This document shows, piece after piece, positions 1 through 11,679 of a DNA stretch of 64,000 bases. The first letter of the stretch is position 1. Every line of letters starts with the position of its first letter. This DNA is from Undaria pinnatifida (taxonomy: Eukaryota; Sar; Phaeophyceae; Laminariales; Alariaceae). The notes beneath the pieces are model-generated. The model was not told the DNA's origin, ran no database searches, and saw nothing but the letters and a program-made list of their open reading frames with translations. The translations under genes were made by a program, and so were the position numbers. The DNA lies in the NCBI GenBank assembly GCA_012845835.1, contig JABAKD010000012.1, positions 1,636,620-1,700,619 of the forward strand. Direction: 5' to 3'.

Positions 1-59
1 CGAGCCTCAGAAATAAAAACGCACACCAATACCGGAGCACGTGTCAGTCTTCTGTTCAC

Positions 60-290
60 AAAAACATTGGCATGATCACTCCAATCGCAGCACATGAACA
101 GCACTATCTTCGCTACGAAAAAAAACATCGGCATGATTGCTCGAGTCGCAGCCCAACAACCTCATTATCTTCACAAACCATCGCCATGATCACTCGAATC
201 GCAGCACAACAACAGCATTACCTCCACAACGTCGGCGCAACCGCTCGAATTCCAGAACAGAAACAAAAACACCTCCTTAGTCCGCACTAG
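60..290. repeat. Degenerate 55-64 bp tandem repeat
   Basis: Three to four imperfect units share a core like CATGATCACTCGAATCGCAG followed by an AAC-rich half. The short open frames here are products of the repeat and not genes. From 291 to 807 I see no exon or repeat that I can support. Confidence 0.6.
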
Positions 291-807
291 CATATGCCTG
301 CCTCCTGCACTCCTTACCAGCCCGCGTCAAAACCTCTTTCTCAACACCCCCCCTCAATAGAGGTGCATTACGTGACGGCACTGTATGCTGGCTATAGATC
401 CCGCTGCAATTTCGCTGTTTGCATCACTCAACGACGTAACCAGATATGTGAGCCGCCCACACGAGGCAAGCAACTAAATACATAGGATACAGCATAGGAA
501 AACATTAAGTATTGTGTAGCCCGTGTGTGGTTCCATTTTGATAAATGTACCTTATTGGTGACATAGTACTGCCCGCCTGACCACACAGCCACGAGACTAT
601 GTGGTCGAGTGAGCGACGGTTGTGCAACTAACAAACCATGTGTTGGAATTCAATAAAGAGAAAATATTGGCGGAGAGTTGTGCAAAAGATTCTTCTGCTT
701 TACGGGAGGATACTCGATTTATATCGGAACGGCATCACCCATTATACGCAACATTGTCGGACAGCAAAGCAGAAACAATAGTGACACATAACTGAAATAG
801 GCTGTAC

Positions 808-958
808 CTCGTCAGCAGCAGCGACGCTGTTCCCGCTGTTGCTTCCTGTGTTTCCCGGTTCGCCTGCTTCTCCCACAGCCTCTTCGATTTGTTTCAGCAC
901 GGCTAGCAAGGCCGACAGAGTGGCGAGGTTTCCCTCGAGGGCAGCATTCTCGGGATCC
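808..958 (-). CDS. Internal exon of unrecognised helical-protein gene
   Basis: The minus-strand exon is bounded by a CAG acceptor and a GTACAG donor. It encodes 50 residues beginning DPENAALEGN and ending GNSVAAADE, a Leu/Ala-rich helix followed by a Gly/Ser/Asn linker. It starts with one base that completes a Gly codon left open by the exon at 1925-2022, so the two join in phase. The family is not recognised. The gene continues towards lower coordinates, probably off the left edge. Confidence 0.6.
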
Positions 959-1756
959 CTGACGGATAATATTGTTGTTAGAGGGTAACTAATGGATTAG
1001 TTAAATAATCTGTTTTGGTCGCGGAGCTATTGCAAATAATTAGGGAAATATTATGGGATGTAAGGGGACTAGGGGGGCTGGTCAATTGTTAGCGATGTTC
1101 GGGATCCCTGGTGAATGATGAATGTGGTGGGAACAATTTCGCGCGGAGGTCAGCGCCGTGGAAACCCAACGTGGATGTTTTTCGTGGTAACTATTCAGTG
1201 CCGCACTTTGGCAACGTTAGAAAGTGCGGGAAGATTGGCATGTGTTGAGGACACGTTCTTATTGGGCGATTTCTTGTTCCGGGTTTATGTACATATCGGT
1301 ATGTCGTACATATGATGCGCAATTAATTATTTGGTCAACTTTCCTCCGGCGCTTTGACGAAACCTACGGTATTACAGCGTCATATCTCCAATAGTTGTAT
1401 TTTTACCATTAATTACTGAGATTGAGTATTCTGACGATACTGACTATAGACCAAACGTGCGAGTGTCTCTCTATCCCGCTCAGAAACGGACTTAAGCATA
1501 CTTCGTACTGGTAGCATTTTTCTTGGCTCAGCGAAACAATCATGTTCGCGGCGGCGGTGGATGACGTGAAAAGCGAAAAACACCAAAAACACAAAAAAAC
1601 GCCATATTGTAAAATAAATAGGGTAGTGACTTGCGCGAGCCCCTAGTGTGACCCTACTACCATCGCCTTACAGTAGCCGCAGACGGTCAAACGCGACGGA
1701 GATAAGATTAGCCAAAGTGTTTACGTAGTACCAGGTATACGGAAGAGACTTAAATG

Positions 1757-1896
1757 ACACGCAAATGTTGGAGGTGTCTCCAACATCAGGGGTATTGACG
1801 ATCCTCCGTCTCGAAAAGGACGCGTGGCTAATGGTCAACTGACTACCTGGTATTAACTAAGGCAAGCAACAAAACGAGTACGCCCCCCCCCCCTTC
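1757..1896 (+). repeat. Dispersed repeat ending in a poly-C run, copy 1
   Basis: This segment is shared with 16978-17060 and 58150-58270. All carry a block like TCTCGAAAAGGACGCG, then a GGCAAGCAAC block, then GAGTACGCC running into a C tract. In this copy a perfect short hairpin (GTTGGAG-GTGT-CTCCAAC) lies near the left end. Confidence 0.55.
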
Positions 1897-1924
1897 CATA
1901 CCGTAGTCTTGGTCCCTTACGCAC

Positions 1925-2022
1925 CCTGAAGACGTAAAAGCCGCCTCCCGAATCTTGGGAATGGCCTTGTCCACAGCTGCCTTCGTTTTTCTCAGGTCTC
2001 TGCTTTCTGTTGCAGCTTGGAC
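1925..2022 (-). CDS. Internal exon of unrecognised helical-protein gene
   Basis: The exon runs from a pyrimidine-rich CACAG acceptor to a GTGCGT donor. It encodes 32 residues starting VQAATESRDLRKTKAAVDKA, a charged amphipathic helix, and ends after two bases of a Gly codon. It joins in phase to the exon at 808-958 downstream and to the phase-0 end of the exon at 6630-6794 upstream. There is no recognised domain. Confidence 0.65.
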
Positions 2023-2904
2023 CTGTGGCAGAAGAAGAAGGCCAATTCGCAACCGCCAAAACGTCAGCAGCCAAACAAACGACAACGCAAGGGTCCGAGA
2101 CAGATGATTAATTGGTCTCTCTCTTTCTTTAGAACTAGTCTACACCCGTAATTTTCGGAGCAAACAACGTGGAATTACGTGGATGGTGTGGAATACACTT
2201 TGCAGTAGAATAGTAACAGGGTTCACATGGGATTTGCCGACAACTAACCGCGCATACCGCGCATACAACACATACAACACATACAACACATGCAAGTGAA
2301 TCCGTCCTTGTACAACGAATACGGCAGTATGCAGTTTAGAGAGCGCCCGACGTTGCATTCACATCGAAGCAATATAACCCGGATAAACCAGTCAGCTACG
2401 TCGTATCGCAACATGATGCAACGCCGAGCTAAATGCGATCGGTAACGGTGGTGCTATTTCACCCTATCATACCCTTCGTATGCTTTCCTTTAGCCTCTAC
2501 GATACCGGGAATAATGCGACAATAATCCCAACCCGAGCAGGAGACATAGCAGGGCAGTTCGTGTGAATATCAGTTTATAATGAGGCGCGCGAAGCGCGCA
2601 GCGCTGAGCCTTTTTTTCTTGGCTTTCCAAGGGAAAAAAGTGTCTACATATCGGATCGCATACACGGGTAGGGTGCCTCGAATTTACTTTCTCTGTATGT
2701 GTGTAGACTATATGTCTGTATGTTTGTTTGCATCAAGTTTTTGGGCCACGTTTGTCCACCGCACTCAGCGAGCACGGCACCAAGGCCAGTTCCGACGGGT
2801 CCTGTGCACGCACAGATGACAGACAGTTCTTCTCGTGCTGGTTTCGCTGCAAGTCGTTGAGAGTTCGTCGAGATGGGTACGGCAACGTGTGACTTCACAG
2901 GTAC

Positions 2905-3640
2905 CAACTGCTGGGTGTGCGGCATTTTGTGAATTGACAGGCATTGCTGGGCTACGTGATACACGAGTACAGTAGTCTATGGTTTTTGCTGCAGCATGCT
3001 TCTGTACGAGTATATCTAGTATATCTATTTTCAGGAGGTTGATCGACGAGACACGCGCACAGCGACACTGACCCGGCGCTGGTCCCATGTGCCGCGCTGC
3101 TGCTACTACCGCTGCTGATACACCTTCTGCTTCTTCTACTGCTGATTCTAATGTTGCCCCTGCTGCGAGTACAACACCACCAGTCGTACGGGTACCGATT
3201 TTTTCTTTCTCTGAAGACACTACTGGGTGTGCGGCATGTTGTGATTGGACAGGCGTTGCTGGGGTACGTTATATTCGAGTACAGTTTGGGTTTTTCCCAT
3301 GCTGATAGTGTTTTGGTTATCGGAGATGCAGATTGTCGGCCTTCAACAAGTCAACTGGAAAAAAGGGAGAAGTATCTGTTATGCTGCGGCAGACATGCTG
3401 CTGTAGTACGAGTACCTATTTTCAGGAGGTTGATCGACGAGACACACGCACAGCGACACTGAGCCGGCTCTGGTCCCGTGTGCCGTGCTGCTGTCACTAC
3501 CGCTGCTTCTTCACCGTCTGCTGTACGAGTAGTAGCTATTTTCAGGAGGTTGTTTGGACGACTTTTTTCTCTTTCTGTAAAAACTATCTATGCTGCAGTA
3601 CGAGTGCCTATTTGCAGGGCGTTGATCGACGACTTCTTTT
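2905..3640. repeat. Imperfect tandem duplication of about 400 bp
   Basis: The block at 3005-3160 (ending in TGCTGCT-rich sequence) recurs at 3405-3525, and the block at 2905-2975 recurs at 3215-3285. The motif TTTTCAGGAGGTTGAT appears three times with drift. Open frames on either strand here follow the repeat and lack homology. Confidence 0.6.
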
Positions 3641-4249
3641 TTTCTCAGGACACAGAACGTAAACATAAAACAGCGCAGATGATCGTTTAGCTCGTACGGA
3701 ATAATACAAAGCCCACAGTACCGGAGATAGATGCTGATCGTCGTGTCAAGAGAGTTCAACTGACAGAAACGGGAGAACTATCATATATCTAAGCTGCTGC
3801 TGTACGAGGATATCCACAAGCAAGCCCACAAGCGCGTCGAGAACAACAACAACAACAGCTCTCGCTCAGCATACCCTTTGCATTTGGGATACCAGAAGCA
3901 GTGATGTCGAACCGGTACACCCTCAATTCGATAAGAAAAACAACATCAAGTCCAAGGCATCGACAATGTCAATACATTCCAAGGAATTCCATGTATGATG
4001 CATCGCAGATATGACTGCTGCAGGCATTGAGGCCGCGCCTCATACCATCTGAAGGAGGATTTGTCGATCTTTGGAATGAAATTCGAAGGGTGGCGAAAGG
4101 CTGCTCAGAAGGCTGGGAGATGGTTTAGACGAGTAGAGGAGGGAGCCGAGTTGTTCATGCGGAATTGGCATGAAACGGAGAGACGCAAAGCTGCAGAGCG
4201 ACGAGCAAAGGCTGCGGCAGCGCCATCCACCGTCGGCATCTCTAAGCGG

Positions 4250-5083
4250 CCGGGGGGAGGGGGAAGGGGTGAAGGGGGGAGGGGGGAAGAGGGGAGGGGG
4301 GGAGGGGGGAGGGGGGGAGGGGGGAGGGGGGAGGGGGGAGGGGGGAGGGGGGAGGGGGGAGGGGGGAGGGGGGAGGGGGTACGGGGGGAGGAGGGAGGGG
4401 GGAGGGGCTACGGGGGAGGGGGGGAGAGGGGAGGGTGGAGGGGTGGAGGGGGGAGGGGGGGAGGGGGGGAGGGGGGGGGAGGGGGGAGGGGGGGAGGGGG
4501 GAGGGAGGGAGGGGGGGAGGGGGGGAGGGGGGCAGGGGGGAGGGGGGGAGGGGGGAGGGGGGGAGGGGGGGGGGGGGGAGGGGGAGGGGGGGGGGGGAGG
4601 AGGGGGGAGGGGGGGAGGGGAGAGGGGGGAGGGGAGAGGGAGGAGGGTGGGAGGGGGGAGTGGGGGAGGGGGGGGGGGAGGAGGGGGGAGGGGAGGAGGG
4701 GAGAGGGGGGAGGGGAGAGGGGGGAGGGTGGGAGGGGGGAGGGGGGGGGGAGGGGGGAGGGGGAGAGGGGAGAGGGGGGAGGGGAGAGGGGGGAGGGGGG
4801 AGGAGGGAGGGGGGGAGGGGGAAGGGGGGGAGGGGGGAGGGGGGGAGGGGGGGACGGGGGGAGGGGGGGAGGGGGGGAGGGGGGGAGGGGGGGAGGGGAG
4901 AGGGGGAGGGGAGAGGGGGAGGGGGGGGGGAGGGGTGAAGGGGGGAGGGGGGGAGGGGGGAGGGGGGGAGGGGGGAGGGGGGAGAGGGGGGAGGGGGGGG
5001 GGGGGGGGGAGGGGTGAAGGGGGGAGGGGGGGAGGGGGATGGGGGGAGGGGGGAGGGGGGGAGGGGGGAGGGGGTAAGGGGGG
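4250..5083 (+). repeat. GGGGGA-type G-rich satellite, about 830 bp
   Basis: This is a nearly pure purine strand with G runs of 4-10 separated by single A residues, and only a few T or C interruptions. Every long open frame here (poly Gly/Arg/Glu on plus, Pro/Ser/Leu on minus) is a by-product of the array. The strand has strong G-quadruplex and triplex potential. It lies between the exons at 6630-6794 and 1925-2022, so it is probably intronic. Confidence 0.9.
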
Positions 5084-5269
5084 GCGTCATGCCCAAGAGA
5101 CTGAAGTCTGGGTTTGGCCATCATCGTCTTCCAATGGCCGTCACAAGATAGCGTAAGACCGCCCTGACTTCTTCGCCATGTTGCGCTCTCTCCCCACTGT
5201 CATTGATGATGCACTTGATGCCCCCTATGATCCCAATGCCGTCTTTAGTCTAGGGTCTGCTAGTATGGC

Positions 5270-5440
5270 ATTTCTTTTCTCTTTTCCTTTCCTTGCTTCC
5301 TCTTCTTGTCTTGTCTTTTCTTGCTTTTCTTGCCTTTTTACTTTCTGTCCTTTTCTTTTTTCGTTTTTTTTTCGCTTTCTTCTGTTTTCTTTCCTTTTCT
5401 TTATCTCCTTTTCTTCTTTTTGTTTCTTTTTTCTAATTGA
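5270..5440 (+). repeat. TTTTCTT-rich pyrimidine tract
   Basis: A low-complexity T/C tract with TTTTC-type microrepeats follows the purine satellite. It is not coding. Confidence 0.6.
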
Positions 5441-5699
5441 CTTGCGTCTGTCGTGCGTATGCGTAGTAACATATACTTTGTGTACTATATACGTGGTAGT
5501 CTTTCTTGGGTGGCAAGCGGTATAGTCGGTTTTTCCAGGCGCGAGTAATGAGACGTATGTACCTGTATGGACCTGGCACATCGTGGACTGACTCCCGATT
5601 TCACTTTTATATGTTTCTGGTGGATGCATGAATTGCGTCAGCTGTGATATAGACTATGCGTGTACCACCTTGATTTGTTTGTGTTTTTCACTGGGGTAT

Positions 5700-5800
5700 T
5701 CCTCAGCTCCAGAGTGACTGGAGCCTGTCCTGTGACCACGGACTTGATTATGCGAGTTAATGTGAGAACAACAACAACAACAACCACCAACTACTAGAGT
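5700..5800 (+). mobile_element. 3' end of (AAC)-tailed retroposon
   Basis: The sequence TGTGACCACGGACTTGATTA followed by a GTGAGAACAACAACAAC tail matches the 3' ends at 12720-12900 and, on the other strand, at 9875-10275 and 59265-59670. From about 5820 to 6350 I see nothing supportable apart from a short (TA)n run near 5892. Confidence 0.5.
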
Positions 5801-6360
5801 CTACCTCTACTGCTGTACGAGCTACCTGAGGATGTTTGGACGCTTACCACACCGTATAATGTTCAGCAGAACCTGCCTGGTATTATCTATTAATATATAT
5901 ATATATATATATAGATCTACACGTGCGTTTATGTACGTACCGAGGACGGCACATTGAGCAAAACTGATACTCACTGCTGTACATTTGGTGTCGTAAAATA
6001 TCGCATCGACGCGACGCTTTTCGATGACGTAATTATCATGCCGTATCATGTGCCTGGTATACGTGTGCGCGTGTATCTGCCGCGAGCGGCACATGACACG
6101 CCGAGGTGCTGTACCGTGTACGTCGTCATGCATGTGGTCACTACTATCCTGTTGTGGGGAGGGTTCGAAAAAATGCCCCCCCCCTAATGCTCGTGTGTCA
6201 TGAACCAAACGACACACCGCCGTGCGCGTCGGTTGCCGTTTGCGGTCGGTGGCGACGGGTTTTACTCGGTGGGGTGGGACAAGCAACTTGCGATTAGCCG
6301 ACAATGAATCGCACATTCGACACATACAAGACATACCCATTGGTACTACCGCGGCGACAT

Positions 6361-6500
6361 GGGGTGCACCAGCTAGCGTTGGGCTGCGAAAGCAACTGAG
6401 TGAAATCGACACACGACGCGTATGAAAATACGTGGAAGTGTGGTGAGCTAAAGCTTTATTCTTCCCCATCCGCCGGCGGATGAAGAAAAAAAAAAAAAAG
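6361..6500 (+). mobile_element. A-tailed SINE-like element, 5'-truncated copy
   Basis: The sequence matches copies at 15137-15352, 22905-23119, 26229-26441 and 51607-51800. Shared landmarks are CAGCTAGCGTTGGGCTGCG, ACGTGGAAGTGTGGTGAGC and a CCGCCGGCGGATG block running into an A tract. The A tail and 5' truncation point to retroposition. Confidence 0.65.
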
Positions 6501-6629
6501 AAGGTATTCTCCTCACACATTGTGTACCATGCTCCAACATCCTGCACCATGTACCGCACTTCAACGAACGCAATGCGCCGCCGCATCCACATCATCAGAC
6601 ATGCGACATTTTTGCCCGAGGTTCATCAC

Positions 6630-6794
6630 CTTTGACAGGCGTGTAGCTGCAGACCCCACCGCGATCGACGCGAGGGACATCCCCCGACCTTCCACGTAGC
6701 TCCTATCTGCCGCCCTTGTTGCCTCAACCAGAACGTCGAGCCCGGCCTCGAACTCCGACCACAGCAGCTCATCGCCAGATAGAATCGACATCAT
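6630..6794 (-). CDS. First or early exon of unrecognised helical-protein gene
   Basis: The exon opens with two consecutive ATG codons in fair context (AAAG before ATGATG) and reads 55 codons (MMSILSGDELLWSEFEAGLD and onward) to a GTGATG donor in phase 0. The product is helical and rich in Ala, Glu and Leu. It may be the true start. Alternatively the AAAG just upstream is a splice acceptor and the exon is internal. Its phase fits the exon at 1925-2022. No family is recognised. Confidence 0.55.
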
Positions 6795-7670
6795 CTTTCT
6801 ACTTATCTGTCTGAAGAAACGAGAGGTTGTGTGCGCTCTCTGGTATCTTTATGGGTCCGCCAACCTCAGTCCTCGACAGCTTTTTTACTGCAAGAAGATC
6901 ACCCAAATGATCACCTGTGCACGCTTGTATATACGGATATCCTGGAGACCAGGTTCGCCGGGGGACGTATATGATACTCTGCACGGCGGTATGTCGTCGG
7001 CTACGGCTGCACATCTGGGTGTTCTTTCGACGCATGCTCACAGGAAAGAAAGGTTCATCCGAAAGATACTCTCTCGTGGCTCGTGCTTCGTACCCAGTAT
7101 CGACTATTTAATAAATACGACACACAGTCTACATAACGGAACTCGTATTTTACTCAAGTTTTCAAGCTGTATAATACGTCGTCCGTCGAGCTTGAGTATC
7201 CTACATTAGTCTAGTCTAATAGGCAGCCCGTGGAGGACCAGTATAACTTGCCCTGAATGAATGCTACGCTACCCGCACACCCGCAGGGTCTATTAATAGT
7301 ATTTGTGTTGTTTCAGCTGTCATCTGCCAGCTGCAACTATAACTGCTGTGTACCGCTGCATGCTTTGCCTCCACGATTCTGTCTAGAGTTAGATATTGGA
7401 TCCCGGATCCTGCGGTGTCGGACCACGCGGACCACGATTAGATTTTTCTGCTGTTTGCGAGGAAAAAGCCCCCGCATTCCAAGGCCTCCAATTGTTCAAC
7501 ACCCTACAACTCCCGAATGACGTTTTTTCCTGCTTTTTCTTTTTTGTATTGCTTCACTTTGAATTTCACCCCAAGGTTCCGACACACCGACTTTTGTCAA
7601 ACGCACGAACAGCGAAGGTCACGCACTCCCTACTTTCTGACTCAAGCCTTGTCCCGACTCGGACGCGAGA

Positions 7671-7731
7671 ATGGCAGAGGGAAGATGGCTGCCGTGGAAA
7701 GAGCAGAAGATGGACATCCGGCCGTTCCCCG
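7671..7731 (+). CDS. Possible first exon of an unidentified gene
   Basis: An ATG in good context (GAGAATGG) opens a 20-codon frame starting MAEGRWLPWKEQ that runs to a GTAAGAG donor in phase 1. The next exon cannot be fixed, because the candidate acceptors near 7960 and 8859 give open but low-information frames. It could be chance. Confidence 0.25.
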
Positions 7732-8859
7732 GTAAGAGAGAGTGTGTTGCCATTCAGGTATGTCTCGTCATGTCGACCACGCATGCTTTGCTGCACGACC
7801 AAATATACGTCTCCTCGAGCTAATGTACGATCGACTCTGTAGGCTAGATATTTTCTGTTTTTTTCTTCATTGTGACAATTTTTCCCGACTGAGCGTTTGT
7901 GCTGCTCGAGCTGTCTTCCCTGCTGCTGCAAGAGCTGCTAGGGCAGCGCTCGGGGGGGGGAAGGCTTCCCCCCAAGCGATGTCCGGTTGCCCCCCTGCCT
8001 GTTCAATCTCCATAGCCGCAGTTGTGGAAGCCGATCGGACTGCTTGCTTTTGAAATGCTACCAGAAATTATGTTTTTGTTGAACCAGACGCTTGCTTGTC
8101 TCGGCAGTCTCTGTGCGTCTGTGCAGCGACTGAGCAGTGACCAGTGACGGTGACAATCCAGAGCAGCTCTGAGTTTGAACTTTTGAATTCGCAGTTGATG
8201 CATGGTGCATGGGTGACCTCTATTATCAACAGCCGAGACACGCCTCTCGCATTGCATCTTGCACCGCACTCCATCGTCTTGCATCTTCCTTCGTCAGCCT
8301 GGTCTGACGCCCACAAGCATGCCTTTCTCGGGCCAAGCTGCGGCGGCCCGGGCACCCAAAGTATCCTCCACCTTAGCGCTGGCGGCAGCAGGGGCCACAG
8401 CATCCGGCGAATCCCCCATCGTCACAGAGACAGCCCGCAGCACTCGCCACAGCAGTAGTCACAACGAATTATTGCCACGGCAGTCACCACGGCAGTACCA
8501 GCGAAGTCTCACCGCAGCAGCAGTCGCAGCAAGCAATCAGCCAGAAATCAGCCAGTCTATCACACCTTGACCTTGTCTTGCTGACGATGCTCCTCTCTTC
8601 TCTGCGTGCTTCGCTTGCTAATCAGCAACACGACAAACTGATCCAAGGTTCCCTTTGCTATACCAGGACAAGTACAAGTAACCACCCGCGTTGATCTCAT
8701 TGGTCAACGTGCAGTAACCCCAAACTTCTTCCGTACATACAAAACCCTTATTTTCTCGTGCCTCGATAATAATACGCTTTCTCGGGCCAGCTCTACGTAG
8801 CGCTTCCCTTGTCCCGTTTGGCTTACTCGAGCATTGTTTTTTTTGCTTTCCGCAGTCAG

Positions 8860-8968
8860 GTTTTCCGCCGGGTTATTTTTCCGTTCGTCCACCCGCAGTG
8901 TATGTTGTGTACCGTCGCCTGTATTGGTATCCCTGAGCCCTCCAAACTCACACCCGGTACGTCGGATG
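8860..8968 (+). CDS. Possible internal exon, unidentified
   Basis: The stretch lies between a strong T-rich acceptor ending CCGCAG and a consensus GTAAGT donor. Two frames stay open. Neither resembles a protein I know. The splice signals are good, but the coding evidence is weak. Confidence 0.25.
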
Positions 8969-9185
8969 TAAGTTTCGCCGCCGGCGGGGGGCGCTAGGCA
9001 CGCTTATCCCACACAGACCACAGTCGAGAGTCGGCCTCAGCAAATCGAGGGTCGGCCACAGCTGATCAAGGGCGGCCACAGCCGCCGGCGGCAGGCATTG
9101 CAATTTTCTCCAACAAGTTTGCCGGCCATGAATACCCTCATACCCTGGTACCAGGTGTGTCCTGTGACCACGGACTTGATTATGA

Positions 9186-9502
9186 GAACCGGTCGCCCTG
9201 GTGGCGTATCAGGTTATCCTCGAGCCTGGTATATTAATAGGTCATTTTCGTGAGTTCGAGCCCCGCCGAGTGCATACTCGTATAAATTCGTTGGGACTTT
9301 TTCTTGTGGACAAATTGACTTGCGGAAAGCGCGAGAGCGTGAGTTAGCAACACTCGATGAACAATCGACGAGCAGTGGGATTGCTGAACCCTATGCGCGA
9401 TAAAAATTGAAGGCAAGAACCGGGGGGGAGAAGGGACGACACCTGTGACCACGGCTTGTCCAGAAGCTGGAAAGTGAAAATGTGAAAAAAAAAAAAAAAA
9501 AA
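9186..9502 (+). mobile_element. tRNA-headed SINE, copy 1
   Basis: The head carries an A-box-like TGGCGTATCAGG and a B-box-like GAGTTCGAGCC at tRNA spacing. It is followed by a body with GCGAGAGCGTGAGTTAGCAA and a 3' domain with GACACCTGTGACCACGGCTT, ending in about 19 A residues. It is closely matched by 13897-14204 and more distantly by 50512-50800. Confidence 0.75.
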
Positions 9503-9548
9503 TGAGAACAACAACAACTCCGTCTCTACCTTTACCTATACCCGGTTA

Positions 9549-9651
9549 GAGGTTTGTCCTCGTCAGCAGAATCACGCCAACGATACCAATCCATCAGTTG
9601 CTTCTGGGCAGCAGGACAGAAGAGGTTGCGACTGCGTGGATTGCGTTCACA
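9549..9651 (+). CDS. Possible internal exon, unidentified
   Basis: The stretch lies between a GGTTAG acceptor and a GTAAAG donor and is open in more than one frame. One frame ends in a Cys-rich CDCVDCVH string. It could belong with 8860-8968, but no homology supports it. Confidence 0.2.
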
Positions 9652-9874
9652 GGTAAAGTCTGGGCGGCTCGTTTATTCCGCTGTTTTTTTTTACAGAAGA
9701 GCGACCTGCTTTTATGTGCTCTACAACGACAACAATAGTGGCTATTCGCCAGCCGTGAGAGACCGTACGCGCTGCTTATTGTGGCTGGTGTCATCGATCG
9801 CAACAACATCGCTGTCATGTCATGTGTTGCATGTCGTGACTCGTGGCGTGACCATATAGATACCAAATAGATAC

Positions 9875-9887
9875 TACGTTGTTGTCG

Positions 9888-9921
<34 letters not shown>

Positions 9922-10275
9922 CGTCTCTCTTGTCAAAAATTTACAGTCCGTGGTTGCTCAAAGGTGCTGGAGCTGTATTAATAGGAAGATCCGAAAAACC
10001 AAATAAAGTCAAAATTCGTCCTGGAAATACCACGCTTTCCCGCCTAAAACGCACGATACGAAGAAGGCGCACACATGAAAAGGTCCATGATGTGCAAACT
10101 GAACTCACATGGACGCGGGTATCCACTCAACTACAGCATGGAGTTCACCCGTTCCCACAACTGACCAACTCGCGGCTACAAACTGCAGTTAGTGGTTGGG
10201 CTGCCTGCACCGTACGAACCGCACGGTAATCATGAGCACAGACGAACGCGCCTGCTTACTAGTGCTGTTAAAGTG
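9875..10275 (-). mobile_element. (AAC)-tailed retroposon, copy 1
   Basis: About 400 bp is shared with 59265-59670 at high identity, including CCCGCCTAAAACGCACGATA and GGTATCCACTCAACTACAGC. On the minus strand the copy ends in an (AAC)n tract, so this is the 3' tail. The preceding 3' segment resembles the ends at 5700-5800 and 12720-12900. Confidence 0.65.
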
Positions 10276-10279
10276 ACGA

Positions 10280-10930
10280 CCCGCGGGCATGCAGTGAAAC
10301 GAGAGCAATCGAACCAAAATCCACAAAACAAATATCAATGATCGCCGCGCCTTCCCGAGTTATTTGACAGGTTGCAGCGCAGCTACGACGCGCGTGCGTG
10401 AAAACCGAAAACTGCGGGGGGTCGTTCCCCATGAAAGGTATACAACTCTTCTAATAATACAAACTTTACAACAATCAGTGACGTCAGTAACATGTTGTAC
10501 TAATGCCTAATCAGTAATGAAAAATCCCTGTATTTTTTTATTTTACTACTCGTATGGCTCGGGGGTTAGCGGGGGGAGGTAGCCAATAAACAAACAAACT
10601 TTGGATGGATAGAGGTTCCGCCGCCCGTTTTATAAAATTATTCATTTTTTTATATAATGCTGACCTTTTACAAAATTTATGTAAAAAACAAAAAAATCAT
10701 TGTTTTAGACAGTGTATATAAGGAGTATTAAAAAAAATGAATAATACACTTCAGCGGTGAGATCGACCAAAAATGTTGTTTTGATCATCGAGAGCCCGAA
10801 TCAACGAGGAACTTGCCAAATCGAATTTCGACATTTTTTAGAATTGAATTTATTTTGCATCTGATTGTTCAATAAATGAATCACCATGCAGGCATTCTCA
10901 GAATTATTACGAAAAATCCAATTCAGCAAA
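10280..10930. other. AT-rich stretch without supported genes
   Basis: The region contains T- and A-rich runs (10620-10760). No exon with paired splice sites and no repeat shared with the rest of the window was found. Confidence 0.4.
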
Positions 10931-10935
10931 GAAGT

Positions 10936-11679
10936 AAGGCCATTTCAAATGCAGTCGGATTCCGCCAGTCGAAAACGGCCCTTTGAGACTGGACTTTTTT
11001 TCGACTGGATTCTTCTGGTCCTTCTTCTGATCGTCAGTCGAGTCGATTTTATACTTTTTGTGCTCTTTCTAGAGGCGGTTGGTGTGAGGGAGTACTGCTG
11101 TACAGCAGTCGAAATCGGTTGGCAGATCTGTGCTTCGCGCTTTCTCCTCGAGCAACGGCTCGGCGAACCCTCGTCCCAGTGAGTTGGTGGCTTTCGGCTT
11201 AGCCGAAAGCCGCTAAAGCTACGTTCGTGGAGTTGCACTCAGCCGAGAGCCGCCACAGCTACAGCAGCCGCAGCCGTTGTTGGCAGCATGGGATCGAGAC
11301 CGCGCGCTGCTGCCGTCGTGTGATACACGCTGCTGGCGAGCAAAACTAGGAATGCGCCACGCTGACTTGCTGCGAGAAGCAACAGCTGGGATAGCCAAGC
11401 CAGCGTCAGCGCCTTGTATGATACTGCAGTGTGGTACTTGGTATGGGTGTGTGGCCGTGTGGGTGTGTGTTTGGTAGTGGGATAAGCGATGCGATCGGTT
11501 CAAAAAACACGTGTAAAACTTTTTCGACTGAGTTTTTCGACTGGATCCGCCAGTCGGAATTCTCAGTCGAAAAAAGTTGAGTCGAAAAAGCCCTTTTTCG
11601 ACTGCGTAAGAAAGCCCGATTTGTGCTTTCGAAAAAGGCCGTTTTCGACTGACAAATCCGACTGCATAAGAAATGGCCT
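10936..11679. mobile_element. TTCGACTG inverted-repeat element, about 745 bp
   Basis: The ends are inverted repeats of about 45 bp. The left end reads AAGGCCATTT, then ATGCAGTCGGAT, then CAGTCGAAAACGGCC. The right end is its reverse complement with few changes. The interior is studded with TTCGACTG and CAGTCGAA in both directions. At 11191-11213 there is a perfect hairpin (GGCTTTCGGC-TTA-GCCGAAAGCC). No transposase is encoded, so it is non-autonomous. Confidence 0.65.

Noticed and set aside
1095-1112. Copy of the exon 808-958 acceptor (CGGGATCCCTG)
   Set aside because: Only about 11 bases match, which is too short to count as another exon-end duplication.
4061-5156. Long open frames of 238-328 codons over the G-rich block
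   Set aside because: Composition is only Gly/Arg/Glu or Pro/Ser/Leu and all frames are open. This follows from a stop-free purine satellite.
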